32,020 nt of DNA, from assembly GCA_910579735.1 (NCBI GenBank), contig CAJTUZ010000027.1:1-32020 (forward strand), given 5' to 3'. The translations under genes and the position numbers were made by a program. The notes under the pieces were generated by a model. The model saw nothing but the letters and a program-made list of their open reading frames with translations. It was not told the origin of the DNA and ran no database searches. Each line of letters opens with the position of its first letter. The stretch's first letter is position 1. This DNA is from an uncultured Lachnospiraceae bacterium. GTDB taxonomy: Bacteria > Bacillota > Clostridia > Lachnospirales > Lachnospiraceae. Of the stretch, positions 1-6,893 are shown in pieces.

Positions 1-51
1 AGCAGAGGACTGAAAATCCTCGTGTCACTGGTTCGATTCCGGTTCTGGGCA
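1..51 (+). tRNA. tRNA-Phe (GAA), 3' part only
   Basis: The window opens inside a tRNA. Visible are the anticodon stem GAGGA/TCCTC around the loop CTGAAAA (anticodon GAA, phenylalanine), the variable loop GTGTC, a T arm ACTGG-TTCGATT-CCGGT and the 3' acceptor strand TCTGGGC with discriminator A at 51. CCA is not encoded. The D arm and 5' acceptor strand lie before the window. It precedes tRNA-Lys by 60 bases and is probably co-transcribed with it. Confidence 0.93.
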
Positions 52-111
52 TTTTGTTGACATATGGGGAGTTCGCAGAGCGTGCTGCCCGTTGTTTTAT
101 GAAATAATTAT

Positions 112-184
112 GGGCCACTAGCTCAGGTGGTAGAGCACTTGACTTTTAATCAAGTTGTCTGGGGTTCGAATCCCCAGTGGCTCA
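112..184 (+). tRNA. tRNA-Lys (TTT)
   Basis: A complete 73-base cloverleaf. The acceptor strands GGGCCAC and GTGGCTC pair with one G-T wobble. The anticodon stem CTTGA/TCAAG holds the loop CTTTTAA (anticodon TTT), the T arm is CTGGG-TTCGAAT-CCCAG, and the discriminator is A. CCA is not encoded. The last 14 bases of this gene are the start of the tandem repeat that follows. Confidence 0.96.
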
Positions 185-302
185 TTGAAAAAACAATAAA
201 GTAGAAAGGGGATTTGAACCCCTGTTCGACATCCCCAGTGGCTCATTAAAAAAAGCAATAAAGTAGAAAGGGGATTTGAACCCCTGTTCGACATCCCCAG
301 TG
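171..302 (+). repeat. Tandem repeat derived from the tRNA-Lys 3' end, about 2.15 copies of 61-62 bp
   Basis: Unit 1 (171-231) and unit 2 (232-293) differ only by one substitution and one inserted base. A third partial copy (294-302) is just TCCCCAGTG. Each unit begins with the tRNA-Lys 3' end (TCCCCAGTGGCTCA in full units) and then carries an A-rich stretch and the hairpin GGGG-ATTTGAA-CCCC. Read on the other strand, that hairpin looks like a tRNA T arm. The repeat may be a scar of integration events at the tRNA end or a replication-slippage product. No integrase gene is visible. Confidence 0.85.
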
Positions 303-320
303 TGTTACTTTAGTAAATAT

Positions 321-354
321 CCCGAAAGGCCAGAAACGGCTTTTCGGGTATTTT
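321..354 (+). terminator. Intrinsic terminator of the tRNA operon
   Basis: The 11-bp arms CCCGAAAGGCC (321-331) and GGCTTTTCGGG (338-348) pair with a single G-T wobble around the loop AGAAAC. They are followed by TATTTTAG. It lies directly after the tRNA-Lys repeats in the right orientation. Confidence 0.85.
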
Positions 355-514
355 AGTTAGTGTCTGTTTTCTCGTTCAGATGTTACGGCAGCATGTTATC
401 TTTGATATTCTCTATGGATTCGTTCGCTGTCGGGAACCTGGGCATCAAAGCGTTAAAATTTTTGTCTGTTGGTGATGTCCGAAACTCTTATAAAAATTGT
501 CAGCATTGCCGTAC
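355..514. other. Non-coding stretch between the tRNA terminator and a minus-strand gene
   Basis: No convincing gene, promoter or terminator is seen here. A short plus-strand open frame running from 360 into the neighbouring gene has no ribosome binding site, overlaps the real minus-strand gene antisense, and is not supported. Confidence 0.5.
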
Positions 515-1375
515 TTACGATTTTTCTTCCGCAAATCTAAAAAATTCCTGGCTAATGTCGTCAATTTCCGCATTAATTAACTGTTCAAAGTTATATTTAC
601 CACAAAGATATTGAACGAACCTTGCTCCAAGATAATATCCAACATCTCCTTTTCCGCAATAATTTGCCCAATCACCGAAATACTTTTGATTGAACCTTGT
701 CATCATTGGCAAATCAGATTGAAAATCCGTTAATATTTGCTGAAAGTGATTATCACACCAAGTTAGCCAGCCATTTTTGTTTTGGTGATAATAATGAAGG
801 TCATTCATCAGAGTCTGCTCGAAGTACATTGCTATACCCTCAGTGAATAATTTCCAAATAAAGTGTAGACTACTGTTATCACTATATTGATTAAATACTC
901 CATATTGTTTGTGATAGACATGTCCTAATTCGTGATAAATAAGTCCATGCATAGAATCTTCATCATACCAATTGAGTTCAAGTATCTTTTCAATTCCTAA
1001 CAGTATTACATCCCGCCCATTTATGTTAGTTACCCATCCCGCCGCATTACAGAGTCCAACATATAAAACAATGTCAATATCCATTTCATGGTCGAAGCAA
1101 CTAATTATTCTTTCATTCAGTTCATTTGTTACATTGATGAAAGAAGTATGTAAAGTTTCTAATGATGAATGACCATGTACAGTATTGATAATGGGCAAAA
1201 TATCATTCTCATAAACATAATTTCCACTATCCAAATATTCTTTTAAATCATCCTCGAAAATACTGGAAGCTTTATCATAAATAGAATTGATATACTCTTT
1301 CCACATTTTTAAATGGAATGTTCCATTATTAAATAAAGAGTCAATTTGCGAAAATGTATCAATTATTTTTATCAT
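515..1375 (-). CDS. Putative HExxH zinc metalloprotease-like protein
   Basis: A 286-residue protein with YHELGH at 147-152 (zinc-binding HExxH, H148/E149/H152) and a glutamate in FTEG (E179), 27 residues after the second histidine. This is the layout of gluzincin-type peptidases. It resembles the predicted Zn-dependent proteases of the DUF2268 type, but the family assignment is tentative. No signal peptide or membrane segment is seen, so it is likely cytoplasmic. The start was placed at the second ATG (1375) because AGGA lies 9 bases upstream; the frame extends to 1423, but that would overlap the preceding gene. It sits 19 bases after the GGDEF gene on the same strand. The gene is visibly more AT-rich than its neighbours and lies beside tRNA genes, which suggests horizontal acquisition. 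The substrate is unknown. Confidence 0.75.
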   Translation of the reverse strand: MIKIIDTFSQIDSLFNNGTFHLKMWKEYINSIYDKASSIFEDDLKEYLDSGNYVYENDILPIINTVHGHSSLETLHTSFINVTNELNERIISCFDHEMDIDIVLYVGLCNAAGWVTNINGRDVILLGIEKILELNWYDEDSMHGLIYHELGHVYHKQYGVFNQYSDNSSLHFIWKLFTEGIAMYFEQTLMNDLHYYHQNKNGWLTWCDNHFQQILTDFQSDLPMMTRFNQKYFGDWANYCGKGDVGYYLGARFVQYLCGKYNFEQLINAEIDDISQEFFRFAEEKS

Positions 1376-1394
1376 ATGGTTGTCCTGATAAATC

Positions 1395-3014
1395 CTATTG
1401 GGCTCCGGCTCCCATATAAGCAAGGGCAGCCTTCAGCATTTTCTTGTTCTCGTACATCATTTCGTCGGCCCTGCTTCTTGTCTGGTCGAGATTGTCATCT
1501 TTTTGGGCATCGTATTTGGCATATCCGGAAGCAATCTGCATGTGGACTGTTTTGGATTTTTTATTATAGGCGGCCTCTTCCTGCATCAGCTGTTTGATCA
1601 GACCCTCTATTTGATCTTTCGAGGTATTTTCCATAATGACACAGAATTCGTCACCGCCGATACGGTAGATCTTTCCATAGCTGTTAAAAATATCATTGAT
1701 CAATGCTGCGGAGTCTGTCAGGTATCTGTCGCCTTCCATATGTCCTAAGGTATCGTTGCATTTTTTCAGATTATTCAGGTCAAACATGACCAGATAAGTA
1801 TTATCTTCGTAGAAGGTTTTCTTGATGTCTTCATTATAGGCATTTCTGTTATAGCATTTAGTGAGCATATCTTTTTCGGCGAGAGTCTTATATATTTCGG
1901 CTTTCCGTCCTTCTTCCATTTTATCGAGAGCGCTGGCGCATATTTCCAGACCGAGTATAATAATGTAGATCAAAAAACCAAGTGTGCCGAAGACCTGAAC
2001 GCCTTTAAAGTGTTTATAATAGGCGAAAAGTTCGATGGCAACCGAAGCGGCAAGCACAAGCAGGCCGATCAGGTTGAGATGGACTCTTCTTCTGTTCTTT
2101 CTTTTGCGCATTTTATCCCATATGATAATTAAAAGATAGAGGAGATCACTGACAAGAACAACATGTGTAAGGATTGCAGTCTGTTTGTAATCTGCGATGC
2201 CAAAACACTGTAAAAGTATGGAAATAAACATGGATCCAAAACTGTAGACGGCCAGAATCCTATGAACATACCGGTCTTCCGCGCCCAGAAAATGTTTGAT
2301 AAAGAGCAGAAAGGATATGCCCATAAGCATTAATAAAGTGAATGCAAGGTAAGAGGCATACGGTCTGTTGGTAAGAAGAATGATAGAACCGGTTTCTTCT
2401 CCGAATAACCATGCGCCCAAAAGAACTACGAAAATGCCCATGTAAAATAATTCCTTGGCGATCTGCATCCGTCTGCAGATAAGGAACCAGTAGATGATCA
2501 TACAGATCCCGAGCATTGTGATCAGAGCGCTGACACACATGGACAGAATCGATTCACGGATGGAGCGGCCAAGCATCTCGATGCTGTTACCCTGATAAAA
2601 AGTATATTCATGGTTTTCACCTGATGGATAAACCGACTTCATATATATGTTAAGTTCTTTTGTATCTTTTGGAAATTCTGTAATATTCCAGACAGAACCG
2701 ACCGAATGTGTGAAAATTGTGTCTGTCCTTTCCCGGGAATAGATCAGTTCATCATCAGCATAGACCCAGACTTCCTGATGGTTTGTATAAAACATCAGAC
2801 AGGTATCCATGTCATCTGCCTGCATTGCAAAAGTATACCGGCGTCTGCCGTCAGCGTCCTTATCTGTGCTTATCGGGGTGATCTCGGTCTGTGCTATTGT
2901 TTCAGAACGGTTAAAGAGGTTTTCTTTAACTGTTAATGCTCCTGTAACGATCATGATAATATTGATGATCAGAAATAATACATATACATTTTGTATGGTA
3001 AATTTCTTTTTCAT
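1395..3014 (-). CDS. Membrane diguanylate cyclase (GGDEF) with 7TMR-like sensor
   Basis: A 539-residue protein predicted to make cyclic di-GMP from two GTP at the membrane. Order: one N-terminal membrane helix (about 10-27), an extracellular domain (about 30-150), about seven membrane helices (about 157-362) and a C-terminal GGDEF domain (about 370-535). The layout resembles 7TMR-DISM sensor cyclases. The catalytic motif GGDEF is intact at 453-457, and DLNNLKKCNDTLGH at 412-425 is the expected substrate-binding segment. The four residues at the I-site position are NSYG rather than RxxD, so product feedback inhibition is probably absent. The ATG at 3014 has only a weak ribosome binding site but precedes the first membrane helix. 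A strong extended -10 lies about 100 bases upstream. The metalloprotease-like gene follows at 19 bases. Confidence 0.9.
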   Translation of the reverse strand: MKKKFTIQNVYVLFLIINIIMIVTGALTVKENLFNRSETIAQTEITPISTDKDADGRRRYTFAMQADDMDTCLMFYTNHQEVWVYADDELIYSRERTDTIFTHSVGSVWNITEFPKDTKELNIYMKSVYPSGENHEYTFYQGNSIEMLGRSIRESILSMCVSALITMLGICMIIYWFLICRRMQIAKELFYMGIFVVLLGAWLFGEETGSIILLTNRPYASYLAFTLLMLMGISFLLFIKHFLGAEDRYVHRILAVYSFGSMFISILLQCFGIADYKQTAILTHVVLVSDLLYLLIIIWDKMRKRKNRRRVHLNLIGLLVLAASVAIELFAYYKHFKGVQVFGTLGFLIYIIILGLEICASALDKMEEGRKAEIYKTLAEKDMLTKCYNRNAYNEDIKKTFYEDNTYLVMFDLNNLKKCNDTLGHMEGDRYLTDSAALINDIFNSYGKIYRIGGDEFCVIMENTSKDQIEGLIKQLMQEEAAYNKKSKTVHMQIASGYAKYDAQKDDNLDQTRSRADEMMYENKKMLKAALAYMGAGAQ

Positions 3015-3114
3015 TGGTTTTCAACGTCCATTCTGCTTCAATATATTCTCTTGAATATTCACATCCGTATGCAGGTTCATACCGTTTATTAAAATGTAGA
3101 TAAAAAAGAGACTC

Positions 3115-3127
3115 TAACATTATATCA
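3115..3127 (-). promoter_or_regulatory. Extended -10 promoter of the membrane GGDEF gene
   Basis: On the minus strand the sequence reads TGATATAATGTTA, a perfect TATAAT (3119-3124) with the extended TGn element. A poor -35 (TTGTAG) lies 17 bases upstream. Transcription would start near 3112, giving a leader of about 98 bases. The identical 13-mer precedes the second GGDEF gene at 29569-29581. Confidence 0.6.
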
Positions 3128-3141
3128 AATATCTGTTGGAT

Positions 3142-3831
3142 CTACAATCTTTCAGAGTCTATTATATGATCTAAGAGTTCTTTGCCATATTGATGGGTGG
3201 ATCTGATCTCCTGCAGAATGCTTTGGTAAAAAGAGACTGCGGATGCGCGGCGTTCCATGGCAATCTCTTTGGCCCGCTCCGTGAAAAAATGGTCGTATAT
3301 TTTTTCCAGTTTGTATTTGTATTCCTGCAGAAAGGAAGGGGACGTGTCGCCTGTGCCGTCGGATACCTGTCCGTCCGGTAAAAGAGAATACAGCGGTTCC
3401 GACATCTGTCCCTGATAAATCAGAGTCCGTGCAATGCCGAGAACTCCGCTTACATCAATCTTATCCGCATCGAACAGAATCTGCGCCTCTATACTTTGCG
3501 GCGGATTGCCGCTTCTGTAGCGGTGGGAGCGGATACAGGCGCTTACAGATTCTGCATATTCTTTCGAAAAGCCGTTTTGTATCAGAAAAAGCAGAGCCTT
3601 GTCTGCACCGGCCTGGGCATGGCATACCTCAGGATCTTCAAACTGTTCTTTGCGTCCGATATCGTGGAGCAGGCAGGCGCAGATCAAAATGTCATAATCA
3701 ACATGCTGCAGCGTCTGTGCGATGTCCAGGGCGGTGTATAATACGCGGTAAACATGATCTTTATCGTGTGCGCTGTCATCCATGCAGGAGAGCATATAGT
3801 TCTCAAGTAACAGATATGTGTCTTTTTTCAT
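3142..3831 (-). CDS. HD-domain phosphohydrolase
   Basis: A protein of about 229 residues of the HD superfamily (metal-dependent phosphohydrolases), resembling the YedJ/YpgQ group. Visible metal-binding elements are HDKDHVYRV near the N-terminus, CLLHDIGR (the HD doublet), a later SHRYRSG histidine and FDADKID (the distal aspartate). The frame opens at 3855 with three possible ATGs. The third (3831) was chosen because AAGGGGA lies 12 bases upstream and because the family usually begins about 20 residues before the first histidine; the site upstream of 3855 is poor. It is soluble. The substrate, probably a nucleotide or pyrophosphate, cannot be told from sequence. It precedes the GGDEF gene on the same strand, but that gene appears to have its own promoter. 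Confidence 0.85.
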   Translation of the reverse strand: MKKDTYLLLENYMLSCMDDSAHDKDHVYRVLYTALDIAQTLQHVDYDILICACLLHDIGRKEQFEDPEVCHAQAGADKALLFLIQNGFSKEYAESVSACIRSHRYRSGNPPQSIEAQILFDADKIDVSGVLGIARTLIYQGQMSEPLYSLLPDGQVSDGTGDTSPSFLQEYKYKLEKIYDHFFTERAKEIAMERRASAVSFYQSILQEIRSTHQYGKELLDHIIDSERL

Positions 3832-4030
3832 AGATAATTGCATTCCCCTTTTCATTTTTTTAAATCGATTTTGTCTTCTTTAGGGAAGGACAAAAGCGGC
3901 GGCAGCCAGCGGATGTTCTTTACGGTAAAGCCGGCTTGTCCGGGTATCATTATCATATGTGATTTTAGCAGGAAATTCAATGAAAAATAGCGAAAAGCTC
4001 TTTTTTGGCGTCAAAAAAGATCCATATATC

Positions 4031-4059
4031 TTGACATAAAAAGTTCTATCTGATATTCT
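4031..4059 (+). promoter_or_regulatory. Sigma-A promoter of the TetR-ABC operon
   Basis: A consensus TTGACA (4031-4036), a 17-base spacer and TATTCT (4054-4059). It lies about 118 bases before the TetR start codon and directly before the operator-like sites, so repression would block promoter clearance. Confidence 0.85.
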
Positions 4060-4087
4060 AAAACAGATGTATTAAAACATATGTTTT
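4060..4087 (+). promoter_or_regulatory. Tandem TetR-type operator sites
   Basis: Two 14-bp sites lie end to end: AAAACAGATGTATT (4060-4073) and AAAACATATGTTTT (4074-4087). The second is a perfect palindrome and the first an imperfect copy of it. They start immediately after the -10 element and cover the expected transcription start. Their place before a TetR gene suggests autoregulation. Confidence 0.7.
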
Positions 4088-4177
4088 AAATAAAGCCAAT
4101 AGTTATAACCTGATTGCCTGATAGAGACGGGTATGAAGTCATCAATAAAAAATCAGGAAAAGATTGGAGAGGGATAA

Positions 4178-4747
4178 ATGCCGCCTAAAGCGAAATTTAC
4201 TAAAGAGGAGATCATAGAGGCAGCTCTTGCGATTACAAGGCAGGACGGTCTAGAAGCGGTTACGGCAAGAGAGCTGGGAAGCAGGCTGAACAGTTCGGCA
4301 AGACCGGTTTTTACGGTTTTTCAGAATATGGAAGAGGTGATAGAAGAGGTCAAGAACGCTGCCAGAGAACGCTATAAAGAATATATTTACGAAGGTCTGC
4401 AGGAGGAGCCTGCCTTTAAGGGAGTCGGCAGGGCCTATATCCGTTTTGCCGTGGAGGAGAAAAGATTGTTCCGGCTTTTGTTTATGAGCGAACAGGAGGA
4501 AAAAAACGGAATCGAAGGTATTTTATCGATAATTGATGAAAATTATGAAACGATCCTGGAATCTCTCATGAACGGATACGGATTGCAGGAGAAAGAGGCT
4601 TTGAAGCTGTATCAGAATATATGGATCTATACCCATGGCATTGCATCGCTTTGCGTTACGGGAGTATGCTTGTTTACACAGGAGGAGATAGATGATATGT
4701 TGACGGATGTTTTTATCAGTCTGCTTAAAAAGACAAAAGGAGTGTAA
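4178..4747 (+). CDS. TetR/AcrR family transcriptional regulator
   Basis: A 189-residue protein with an N-terminal TetR DNA-binding region: FTKEEIIEAALAITRQDG (7-24), then a helix-turn-helix around 28-50 (TARELGSRLNSSARPVF). The C-terminal ligand-binding part has the conserved-looking HGIASL segment in helix 8. The usual HTH tyrosine-phenylalanine pair is replaced by PVFTVF, as seen in a clostridial subgroup (from general knowledge). GGAGAGG precedes the ATG by about 6 bases. It leads the operon with the ABC ATPase 50 bases later and the permease, so it most likely represses its own operon in the absence of a ligand that the transporter handles. The ligand is unknown. Confidence 0.9.
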   Translation: MPPKAKFTKEEIIEAALAITRQDGLEAVTARELGSRLNSSARPVFTVFQNMEEVIEEVKNAARERYKEYIYEGLQEEPAFKGVGRAYIRFAVEEKRLFRLLFMSEQEEKNGIEGILSIIDENYETILESLMNGYGLQEKEALKLYQNIWIYTHGIASLCVTGVCLFTQEEIDDMLTDVFISLLKKTKGV

Positions 4748-4797
4748 AAGGCTGAAAGCACAAACTTGCAGGTAAAGAAAGGAGCGAGGTTATCAGA

Positions 4798-5490
4798 ATG
4801 ATCAAGGCAGAACAAATTAAAAAATCATATGGAGGCAGGGAGAATAAGTTTCCGGTATTAAAGGGCGTTTCGCTGTGTATTGAAGAGGGTGACTTTATCG
4901 TGATCCTGGGCGCATCGGGTTCCGGGAAATCGACGTTGTTAAATATTTTGTCCGGTCTGGAAAAAGCGGATGAAGGAACGATCGATTATAACGGCACGGA
5001 TATTACGCAGCTGTCGGAAGAGAAACTGACGAAGTTTCGAAAAGATCATATCGGTTTTATTTTTCAGCAATATTATCTGCTGCCGAATCTGAATGTGGAT
5101 AAAAACGTGAAAATGGGCGCTGAACTGGCAGGAAACCGGGAGTATAAAGAAATGATCCGTTCAGTCGGTCTGGGTGAGAAGTTCAATAAATATCCGCATG
5201 AATTAAGCGGCGGTGAGCAGCAGAGAGTCTCGGTCGCAAGAGCGCTTGCAAAAAGACCGAAAGTACTGTTTCTGGATGAACCCACCGGCGCGCTGGATGA
5301 AGAAACAGGACGTCAGGTACTCGACTATATTGTTGCGCTGCAAAAAAAATACGGTTTCTCTATCTGCATGGTAACGCATAATGCGAATATTGCCGAAATG
5401 GCAAAAACGGTCATAAAAATGAATTCCGGTAAGATCGTAGATACATACACAAATGAGGTGCAAAAAGGCGCCTATGATATTGCATGGTAA
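4798..5490 (+). CDS. ABC transporter ATP-binding protein (LolD/MacB-like)
   Basis: A 230-residue nucleotide-binding subunit. Visible motifs: Walker A GASGSGKST (38-46), Q-loop FIFQQ (88-92), signature LSGGEQQRV (136-144), Walker B VLFLDEPTGALD (156-167) and H-loop MVTHN with H194. This is the subfamily that pairs with FtsX-type permeases (MacB, LolD, BceA), usually exporting peptides, lipids or antibiotics rather than importing. It follows the TetR gene and precedes a single FtsX permease, with which it presumably dimerises to form the transporter at the membrane. A gap of about 117 bases to the permease contains no other gene. Confidence 0.95.
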   Translation: MIKAEQIKKSYGGRENKFPVLKGVSLCIEEGDFIVILGASGSGKSTLLNILSGLEKADEGTIDYNGTDITQLSEEKLTKFRKDHIGFIFQQYYLLPNLNVDKNVKMGAELAGNREYKEMIRSVGLGEKFNKYPHELSGGEQQRVSVARALAKRPKVLFLDEPTGALDEETGRQVLDYIVALQKKYGFSICMVTHNANIAEMAKTVIKMNSGKIVDTYTNEVQKGAYDIAW

Positions 5491-5607
5491 ACAGAGAGTG
5501 ACGCGGATAAACATGATTGCAGGGCAATGATGTATTTCGGACAATGCCGGTTGATACGGTAATCGTTCAAAGTGTGACCGGCAGCAAAGAAGGGAAGGGT
5601 TGTGGAT

Positions 5608-6771
5608 ATGATAGTCGGGATAAAAGATGGGATAAAACTGGCGGCAATTTCTGCTATGACCTGCTGTGCGGTTTTGGTCTGTACGCTTTTTCTAAATTAT
5701 AATATTGATTTAGGAAGCATGGAAGAGATGATCACCGGGCCGCAGACGATCGTTTTGTATGACGCGCTGATTTCTATGGGCAAAGTTGTCAGTGCGGTAT
5801 CAGGCGGCTGTCTGCTTCTTACATCCGGTATTATGCTGCTTTTTTATATTAAGAATTATATTGACACGCATAAAAAGGAGCTTGGAATATTAAAAGCATT
5901 AGGATATTCCAATTTGCGGATCGCCAGGGATTTTCAGGTTTTTGCACTCAGTGTTTTCGTCGGAACCGGCCTTGGATTCGTCGGGGCTTTTCTCCTGATG
6001 CCGACATTTTACCGTGCGCAGAATGCAGAGGGATTGTTCCCGGATATTACGGTGCGGTTTCATCCGGTGTTATTGGTCTGTCTGGTTATCATACCGACAG
6101 CGGCTTTTGGCCTGCTGGCTGTCTGGTATGCCTGCCTGCAGCTTAAACGCCCGACAATTGATCTGTTGAAAGAGAAAATACAGATGCCTGCCGGTAAAGT
6201 AAGCGGAAAGTCAGATCATAATACGAAAGAAAATGATACAGACGGCGATTTTTTGCAGGATATGAAAAAGGCGACGCTTCGGAGTAAAAAGGTACTGCTG
6301 TTTTTGGTAGTGTTCGGGGCCTTCTGTTTTTCTTCCATGATGCAGATGTCGGCCAGTATGGATCTGCTTGCCAGTGAGATGTTTGCCGTGATGATCTTTG
6401 TGATAGGCGTCCTGCTTTCGGGAATCACGCTTTTTTTGTCGCTTACAAGTGTGGTGCGTGGCAATACGAAGACGATCTCTATGATGAGGGTATTCGGATA
6501 TAGTGTAAAGGACTGTAAATATGCGGTCCTGGGCGGATACCGTATTCCAGCATACATCGGATTCGTGATAGGAACCTTTTACCAGTATGGTCTGTTAAAG
6601 ATCACGTTGGATGTGATTTTTAAAGACTGGGAAGAGATACCGGAATACAGTTTTGACATATCGGCCTGTATCATGGTACTGATCTGTTTTGCAATCCTAT
6701 ATGAACTGCTCATGTACTTGTATATGAGAAAAATCCGGAAGATATCGTTAAAAGAAGTTATGTTGGAATAA
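5608..6771 (+). CDS. FtsX-like ABC transporter permease (short form)
   Basis: A 387-residue integral membrane protein with about eight membrane helices in two FtsX-type halves. The first half contains the hallmark KKELGILKALGYSN after a helix; the second contains TISMMRVFGYSVKDC. MacB/BceB-type permeases with large extracellular domains are usually over 600 residues; here the loop between helices 1 and 2 is very short. ATG 5608 was chosen because AAGGGAAGGG ends 8 bases before it; the in-frame GTG at 5602 is too close to that site. It is the partner of the preceding ATPase, and the operon ends at the hairpin at 6797-6820. The cargo cannot be read from the sequence. Confidence 0.85.
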   Translation: MIVGIKDGIKLAAISAMTCCAVLVCTLFLNYNIDLGSMEEMITGPQTIVLYDALISMGKVVSAVSGGCLLLTSGIMLLFYIKNYIDTHKKELGILKALGYSNLRIARDFQVFALSVFVGTGLGFVGAFLLMPTFYRAQNAEGLFPDITVRFHPVLLVCLVIIPTAAFGLLAVWYACLQLKRPTIDLLKEKIQMPAGKVSGKSDHNTKENDTDGDFLQDMKKATLRSKKVLLFLVVFGAFCFSSMMQMSASMDLLASEMFAVMIFVIGVLLSGITLFLSLTSVVRGNTKTISMMRVFGYSVKDCKYAVLGGYRIPAYIGFVIGTFYQYGLLKITLDVIFKDWEEIPEYSFDISACIMVLICFAILYELLMYLYMRKIRKISLKEVMLE

Positions 6772-6796
6772 AGAATGGAATAAAAATTCTCTTTTT

Positions 6797-6824
6797 AAGT
6801 CAGGCGCTCTTGCCTGACTTTTAT
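6797..6824 (+). terminator. Terminator of the TetR-ABC operon
   Basis: A perfect 9-bp inverted repeat AAGTCAGGC (6797-6805) / GCCTGACTT (6812-6820) with a 6-base loop, followed by TTAT. It is preceded by CTTTTT on the left, so it could also act weakly on the other strand. It lies 25 bases after the permease stop. Confidence 0.8.
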
Positions 6825-6825
6825 A

Positions 6826-6854
6826 TTGAACATAGAATAAAAGTAGATTACAAT
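6826..6854 (+). promoter_or_regulatory. Promoter of the glycosyltransferase gene
   Basis: TTGAAC (6826-6831), a 17-base spacer and TACAAT (6849-6854), placed just after the upstream terminator and 40 bases before the chosen start codon. The 10-mer AGATTACAAT around the -10 recurs immediately before the start codon. Confidence 0.55.
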
Positions 6855-6893
6855 GTAAATGTGCGATTTTGGCATGAAAGGACAGATTACAAT

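Larger units (their letters stand above)
3832..4177. other. Divergent intergenic region with the tetR promoter and operator
   Basis: This gap of about 345 bases separates the minus-strand HD gene from the plus-strand TetR gene. It holds the strong plus-strand promoter at 4031-4059 and the operator-like sites at 4060-4087. The part from 3870 to 4020 shows no gene; a minus-strand promoter for the HD gene was not identified with confidence. Confidence 0.6.

Noticed and set aside
171..302. CRISPR-like array
   Set aside because: The units are contiguous copies with no variable spacers, include the tRNA end, and no cas genes are present.
3015..3114. c-di-GMP riboswitch in the leader of the membrane GGDEF gene
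   Set aside because: The 98-base leader lacks the conserved GEMM-type core and receptor stems; no convincing aptamer fold could be drawn by eye.
2926..3120. 64-codon minus-strand frame beginning within the TATAATG of the GGDEF promoter
   Set aside because: It overlaps the start of the GGDEF gene in another frame and has no ribosome binding site; transcription would begin after its start codon.
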